Shown piece by piece: positions 6,001 to 7,968 of a stretch of 7,968 bases of DNA (position 1 is its first letter; each line of letters begins with the position of its first letter). The DNA lies in NCBI GenBank assembly GCA_947623615.1, contig CANQHH010000060.1:1-7968 (forward strand). The letters are read 5' to 3'. The notes beneath the pieces were generated by a model. The model did no database searches. It saw nothing but the letters and a program-made list of their open reading frames with translations, and was not told the origin of the DNA. The DNA comes from an uncultured Clostridia bacterium. Its GTDB lineage: Bacteria > Bacillota > Clostridia > TANB77 > CAG-508. Both the position numbers and the translations under genes were made by a program.

Positions 6001-7968
6001 CTTTTTGGTTTTCATCATCTTCTAAAACTGTTGTATCTGATTCTACTATTTCAGCATCTTCTTGCCATTCTTCTTGTTCACCTTGTTTTTTGTATATACT
6101 AACTTTTGGTTCTGTCAATATTTTTTCTGGGTCTATTACTTTTAGTGTTGTTGTAATTTTTCCTTCTTCACTAATGTTAGGTGTTTCAAGTGTTGCAGTT
6201 GGTGCTACATAATGTGTTGAAATTTGAGTTGTACTTCCTTCTTTAAAATTATCTATTACTACACCTGTTTTTAGTTTTACACTTTTGATGTTATATTCAT
6301 GTTTGTATTGTTCTTCTTCTTCTCCTCCTGTTGCTATTTTTACTGTGTATTTATTACCTGTAAATGTTGAAATTGGTATATTTTTCATTGTTTCAGTTTT
6401 TTCATTTACCGTTGTATCCATTGTAATACTTGCAATTTCAGCATTTAAATCGTTTGAACTTGTAAATGTTATTGTAGTTTTTCCTGTGTTTGCATCTATT
6501 TTCGTTTCTTTTTGTTTTGTATTTATTATTAAATTATAATCTGCTTTTAATTGTAAACCTTCTATTACTTCTGTAATTGTGCCAGTTTCAGTTCCTTTTC
6601 CTTGAACATCATATTCAATTACTACTTCTATTGAATATGTTTCTCCTTCAACTATTTCTGTAAATGTATCTGGTTCTGCTCCTTCTGGATGTGAACCATT
6701 AATATTAGCATCTTCTATTTCTTTAAATAATGAGAAATAGTAATCTTTATTAACTTCAGTAAATTCTCTAGTTTTTACTACTTTTCCAGTTGCATCCTTT
6801 AATTTTACAGTTGCTTTTTTAAATGCTTTTGCATTTTCATTTGGATCTGTAAAATGGAATTTCATTTGTGGTTTGTTATTATCGTTATCTTTGTTTTCAA
6901 GTGTATTTTCAAATGTTGGTTTTGCATTTTGTACTTTTTGTTCAAATGTATATGGAGGCTCTAATTCTTCTACCTCTTCTCCCTCATATATTAATTTAGT
7001 TGCAGTAAATTCTACCATTGGTGCACCTGTTTCATCTATTCTACTATTATTTAAAGGTACTGGTACATCTACTGTATATGTTGTTTCATTATCTGTTGCT
7101 AATCCATTTGAAATTTTTGCTTCATATTGGTTACCATTTACTTCTATGTATTTAACTTCTTTTCCTATGTTGTCATACACTTTGTAAGTTATTGTAACAA
7201 TTTCTCCTTTTGTTGGCTGATTTCTTTCTATTGAGCCATTTATTATTTTTGCTACTAATTCTTCAGTTTTTGAAGTTTCTTTAAGCAATTGACCTTGCAA
7301 CAAGCCTGCCCCATTTTTTAGATCATAATCTGCTAAAATTTCAAGTTTATATTCTCCTGCAATATCTGCTGGCTTTCCAAATGTTCCAGTATATTCTCCT
7401 GATTCTTCTTTTGTTATATCTATTCCTACTGTATCTGAGTTATTTGGATATGTTAGGCGTGCTTTATAGTTATTGCCATTTTGATCATTTTTTATTTCAG
7501 CTTTTGCTGTTATTTGCTTGTTTGTGCCATCTATTGCAAGTTCTAAGTTTTCAACTTCTGGTTTATTTAAATATACTTTGAAAATTGTATCTGTTCTTTC
7601 AGTATCTAGATTTTCAGCATATCCATTGTCTAAAATTAATTCTGTTATTTGGAATGTTTTCGCTTCATTTGAGTTATATGGTATTTTTGCTGTATATATA
7701 TCTCCTTCTCTTGTTATATTATTTACCAATATATTTTCATATATTTTCATTGCTTTTATTGCATTTCCAGTTTTAGTTGTTGCATTAAATTTTAATGTAA
7801 TAAATCCAGCTTGTATATTTTCTTTATATTCTTGGACCTCTATATTTTCAATTCTTACAAATTCAATTCCATAGTCTGATACAAAGTTTGATAAATCTAT
7901 TTTTTCTAATGTTTCAGTAAGCTCTTGCTCACCTTCTTTTTCAACATATGTATAACTAATTTCTATTG
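1..7968 (-). CDS. giant multi-domain Ig-like repeat surface protein, internal fragment (partial at both ends)
   Basis: One uninterrupted reading frame fills the window: 2,655 complete codons from base 7966 down to base 2, with no TAA, TAG or TGA. No start is assigned, because the internal ATG codons lie within repeat modules. The translation is rich in Thr, Glu, Lys, Asn, Ile and Val. It has two Trp (634, 2523) and seven Cys (1432, 1624, 1669, 1981, 2034, 2321, 2638). I see no membrane segment, coiled coil, catalytic motif or LPxTG-type anchor. Two beta-rich modules alternate throughout: B (acidic D-P-D type turn, end motif like YDLDG) and A (core strand like ITYTIKDN, then Y-x-x-x-V-P, then an edge strand ending K-P). 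From memory, such modules resemble Ig-like/fibronectin-III-like repeats of large Firmicutes surface proteins, including ones with a TYDLNDG-type motif; no database check was made. A stalk or adhesin role is inference. Codon use (AAA, ATA, ACA, AGA) looks native to a low-GC Gram-positive host. Confidence 0.96.
2..76 (-). repeat. repeat unit 12, partial: start of a B2-type module (residues 2631-2655)
   Basis: This is the downstream-edge fragment. PTVKIIECNHNDRTIKF leads into VVDPEDT, the acidic turn of a B module, which by its place in the alternation should be B2. It contains Cys2638. The module continues beyond base 1, so the repeat array, and the gene, run on past the window. Confidence 0.7.
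77..730 (-). repeat. repeat unit 11: B1 + A2 modules (residues 2413-2630)
   Basis: B1 (about 730-435) has the canonical turn FKLKDPDKTVTKIKAQVIKG and final strand YTVKLQFTYDRHG, with the B1 tail QTHIDEVL. A2 opens with the second tryptophan (residue 2523, LKNWVNIE) and has IPITYTIKDN near residue 2551, then IKLEDDDNKEYYV, YKATFTVPTKSGKYTF, and the edge strand KKIVYDQLTV. This A2 is the clearest textbook-like Ig-type module in the window. It ends at ILKQKP. Confidence 0.78.
731..1438 (-). repeat. repeat unit 10: B2 + A1 modules (residues 2177-2412)
   Basis: B2 (about 1438-1115) has LRFKLVDEDNAFTKGKVTIK, the partner of the unit 6 B2, and the final strand YDISIEAGFDRTIL. A1 has the lead-in YKFQYDGKLKLENV, the core strand GKLKVSFACSF near residue 2318 with Cys2321 in the strand itself, then YQAIIDFVNN, and the edge strand LMAVKFSNGR. 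The unit is 236 residues and ends at FLTAP. Confidence 0.76.
1439..2137 (-). repeat. repeat unit 9: B1 + A2 modules, possible disulfide in B1 (residues 1944-2176)
   Basis: B1 (about 2137-1820) has the turn VQDPDTCVTNTYINV and final strand YTIQVLADYDRNCG, with the tail EPQEKQEL. Its only cysteines, 1981 and 2034, sit immediately after the two motif segments that define the module, so a disulfide linking the two loops is plausible. A2 has YYVEKGEEIKINYTIEDN near residue 2074, then YTLSFNAPD, and the edge strand VKSIEYFDND. It ends at DVLKS, without the usual Pro. Confidence 0.77.
2138..2848 (-). repeat. repeat unit 8: diverged B2 + A1 modules (residues 1707-1943)
   Basis: B2 (about 2848-2490) is atypical. 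The turn is KLSNPDKADVV, about a dozen extra residues (HVSTDKENPYESG) precede the next strand, IITLLKKG, and the final strand YRLKVEGTAFIANR has lost the Y-D motif. A1 is standard, with lead-in YDFQIQNEKVTKV, core strand TATIEFESTNR near residue 1859, YKYTVTLKNI, and edge strand FRKATLNDGK. The unit is 237 residues and ends at YKNMP. Confidence 0.74.
2849..3517 (-). repeat. repeat unit 7: B1 + A2 modules, possible disulfide in A2 (residues 1484-1706)
   Basis: B1 (about 3517-3250) has the standard turn FTISDPDGTIKSAKAVVINN and final strand YILAIQATFDKLDG. A2 has the core strand QVNATVHVTDN near residue 1606, then YVHCTPEEG, YTITTPLTP, and the edge strand CRVQKVAYENP. It contains two cysteines, 1624 and 1669, on segments expected to be neighbouring strands, so a disulfide is plausible. 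The unit is 223 residues and ends at LKDEP. Confidence 0.76.
3518..4186 (-). repeat. repeat unit 6: B2 + A1 modules (residues 1261-1483)
   Basis: B2 (about 4186-3890) carries KVKDEEQAITKGNIVIKK, very close to the B2 of unit 10, and the final strand YTVDVTGTYDIGDG. A1 has the lead-in YGFTLDDVKVTRV, the core strand FVYISFKSTNN near residue 1393, then YQIKVPFTQE, and the edge strand ITEAILDNAVG. Cys1432, in EYRCDEI, is the first cysteine in the window. The unit is 223 residues and ends at FKEEP. Confidence 0.78.
4187..4921 (-). repeat. repeat unit 5: B1 + A2 modules (residues 1016-1260)
   Basis: This is the longest unit, at 245 residues. B1 (about 4921-4600) lacks the acidic turn, reading VTYKITSGLNSINTLTIKVF instead. 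It keeps the final strand HTVRLLLTGVNLNDG and the B1 tail THSEQVL. The linker into A2 is extended (ETKKTSTNSPITAGKGQ). A2 has the core strand EVQIDYTIKTN near residue 1160, then YRINVTVPN, and the edge strand KVESVQFDSD. It ends at QKQKP. Confidence 0.75.
4922..5578 (-). repeat. repeat unit 4: B2 + A1 modules (residues 797-1015)
   Basis: B2 (about 5578-5275) is the most acidic module. It has an N-D-D-D run before the first strand and T-D-D-D-D at the usual D-P-D turn, followed by ALEGKKVTLKVI. Its final strand YKVEIRGTYDLDGEMG is the cleanest copy of the YDLDG motif. A1 has the lead-in GFKIEGFTLTDVNVTNV, the core strand FAEITFKSTNN near residue 926, then YTAKIPYTEL, and the edge strand ITGAQVLGG. 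It ends at FKQMP. Confidence 0.78.
5579..6202 (-). repeat. repeat unit 3: B1 + A2 modules (residues 589-796)
   Basis: This is the shortest full unit, at 208 residues. B1 (about 6202-5870) has the turn LKVIDPEKILTEPKVSIYKK, one of only two tryptophans in the window (residue 634), the final strand YIIRATGSYERLDGRSH, and the B1-specific tail SHKNEEL. A2 has the core strand RNTETTLNINAPNN near residue 723, then KIVLKDDKNE, and the edge strand VTKLIFADGTE. It ends at VLKTQP. Confidence 0.77.
6203..6919 (-). repeat. repeat unit 2: B2 + A1 modules (residues 350-588)
   Basis: The B2 module (about 6919-6555) has the turn FTDPNENAKAFKKATVKLKD and the final strand YSIEVVIEYDVQGKG. The A1 module has the lead-in YNLIINTKQ, the core strand KTTITFTSSND near residue 499, then YTVKIATGG, and the edge strand IKSVKLKTG. 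The boundary is V-A-P rather than K-P. The unit is 239 residues. The stretch between turn and final strand in B2 is longer than in B1 copies and includes NGSHPEGAEPD. Confidence 0.75.
6920..7561 (-). repeat. repeat unit 1: B1 + A2 modules (residues 136-349)
   Basis: The B1 module covers about 7561-7250. Its usual D-P-D turn is replaced by KNDQNGNNY, but it keeps the final strand YKLEILADYDLKNG. The A2 module follows, with core strand GEIVTITYKVYDN near residue 259, then VNGNQYEA, TYTVDVPVP and the edge strand ATKLIYEGEEV. The unit is 214 residues and ends just before NAKPTF. The missing acidic turn makes this a diverged B1 copy. Confidence 0.75.
7562..7966 (-). repeat. repeat unit 0, partial: A1-type module (residues 1-135)
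   Basis: This is the upstream-edge fragment. It starts inside the previous unit and holds most of an A1 module. The lead-in strand YGIEFVRIENIEV corresponds to the 'Y-x-F/I' lead-in of the other A1 modules. The core strand GFITLKFNATTK is near residue 59, followed by IYTAKIPYNS and the edge strand ITELILDNG. It ends at VYLNKP, the boundary chosen for all units. The preceding B2 module is mostly outside the window. Confidence 0.75.

Noticed and set aside
6285..7874. Plus-strand open frames between 6285 and 7874
   Set aside because: Same antisense-shadow character. Several overlap in different frames (7381-7581, 7518-7874, 7585-7776), which is not plausible for real genes here.
1..7968. Possible CRISPR array, because of the regular spacing
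   Set aside because: The periodicity is at the protein level, with a period near 680 bases and diverged DNA. There are no short identical repeats separated by unique spacers.

Overview
The whole 7,968-base window lies inside one giant protein-coding gene on the minus strand. Reading the reverse complement from base 7966 down to base 2 gives 2,655 consecutive codons with no stop. Neither the true start nor the true stop is in the window, so the protein is longer than 2,655 residues. I see no other gene, RNA gene, mobile element, CRISPR array, promoter or terminator. The plus strand holds only short, hydrophobic, T-rich shadow frames of this gene.

The organism looks like a low-GC Gram-positive bacterium (Bacillota/Firmicutes, possibly an uncultured gut Clostridia or Bacilli lineage). 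The coding strand is purine-rich. Lys is mostly AAA, Ile very often ATA, Thr mostly ACA and Arg mostly AGA. Both tryptophans are TGG and no TGA occurs in frame, which fits the ordinary bacterial code. The lineage is an inference.

The protein is a long chain of beta-rich, Ig-like or fibronectin-III-like modules with no catalytic motif. Two module kinds alternate. Module B, named here for its 'DPD...YD' signature, has an acidic D-P-D type turn and ends in a hydrophobic strand followed by Y-D-x-x-x-G. Module A has a core strand such as I-x-Y-T-I-x-D-N or I-x-F-K-S-T-N-N, then a Y-T/K-x-x-V/I-P strand, and ends in a strand followed by K-P or M-P. Eleven complete B+A units of 208 to 245 residues are present (mean about 227 residues, 680 bases), plus a partial unit at each edge. 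Each module comes in two subclasses that alternate strictly, so the real repeat is a four-module block A1-B1-A2-B2 of about 1.28-1.43 kb (roughly 425-475 residues).

The likely role is a cell-surface or secreted stalk, adhesin or scaffold. That is inferred from size and module type; the signal peptide, anchor and any binding head would lie outside the window. Residues are numbered from the window edge, with residue 1 at bases 7966-7964.
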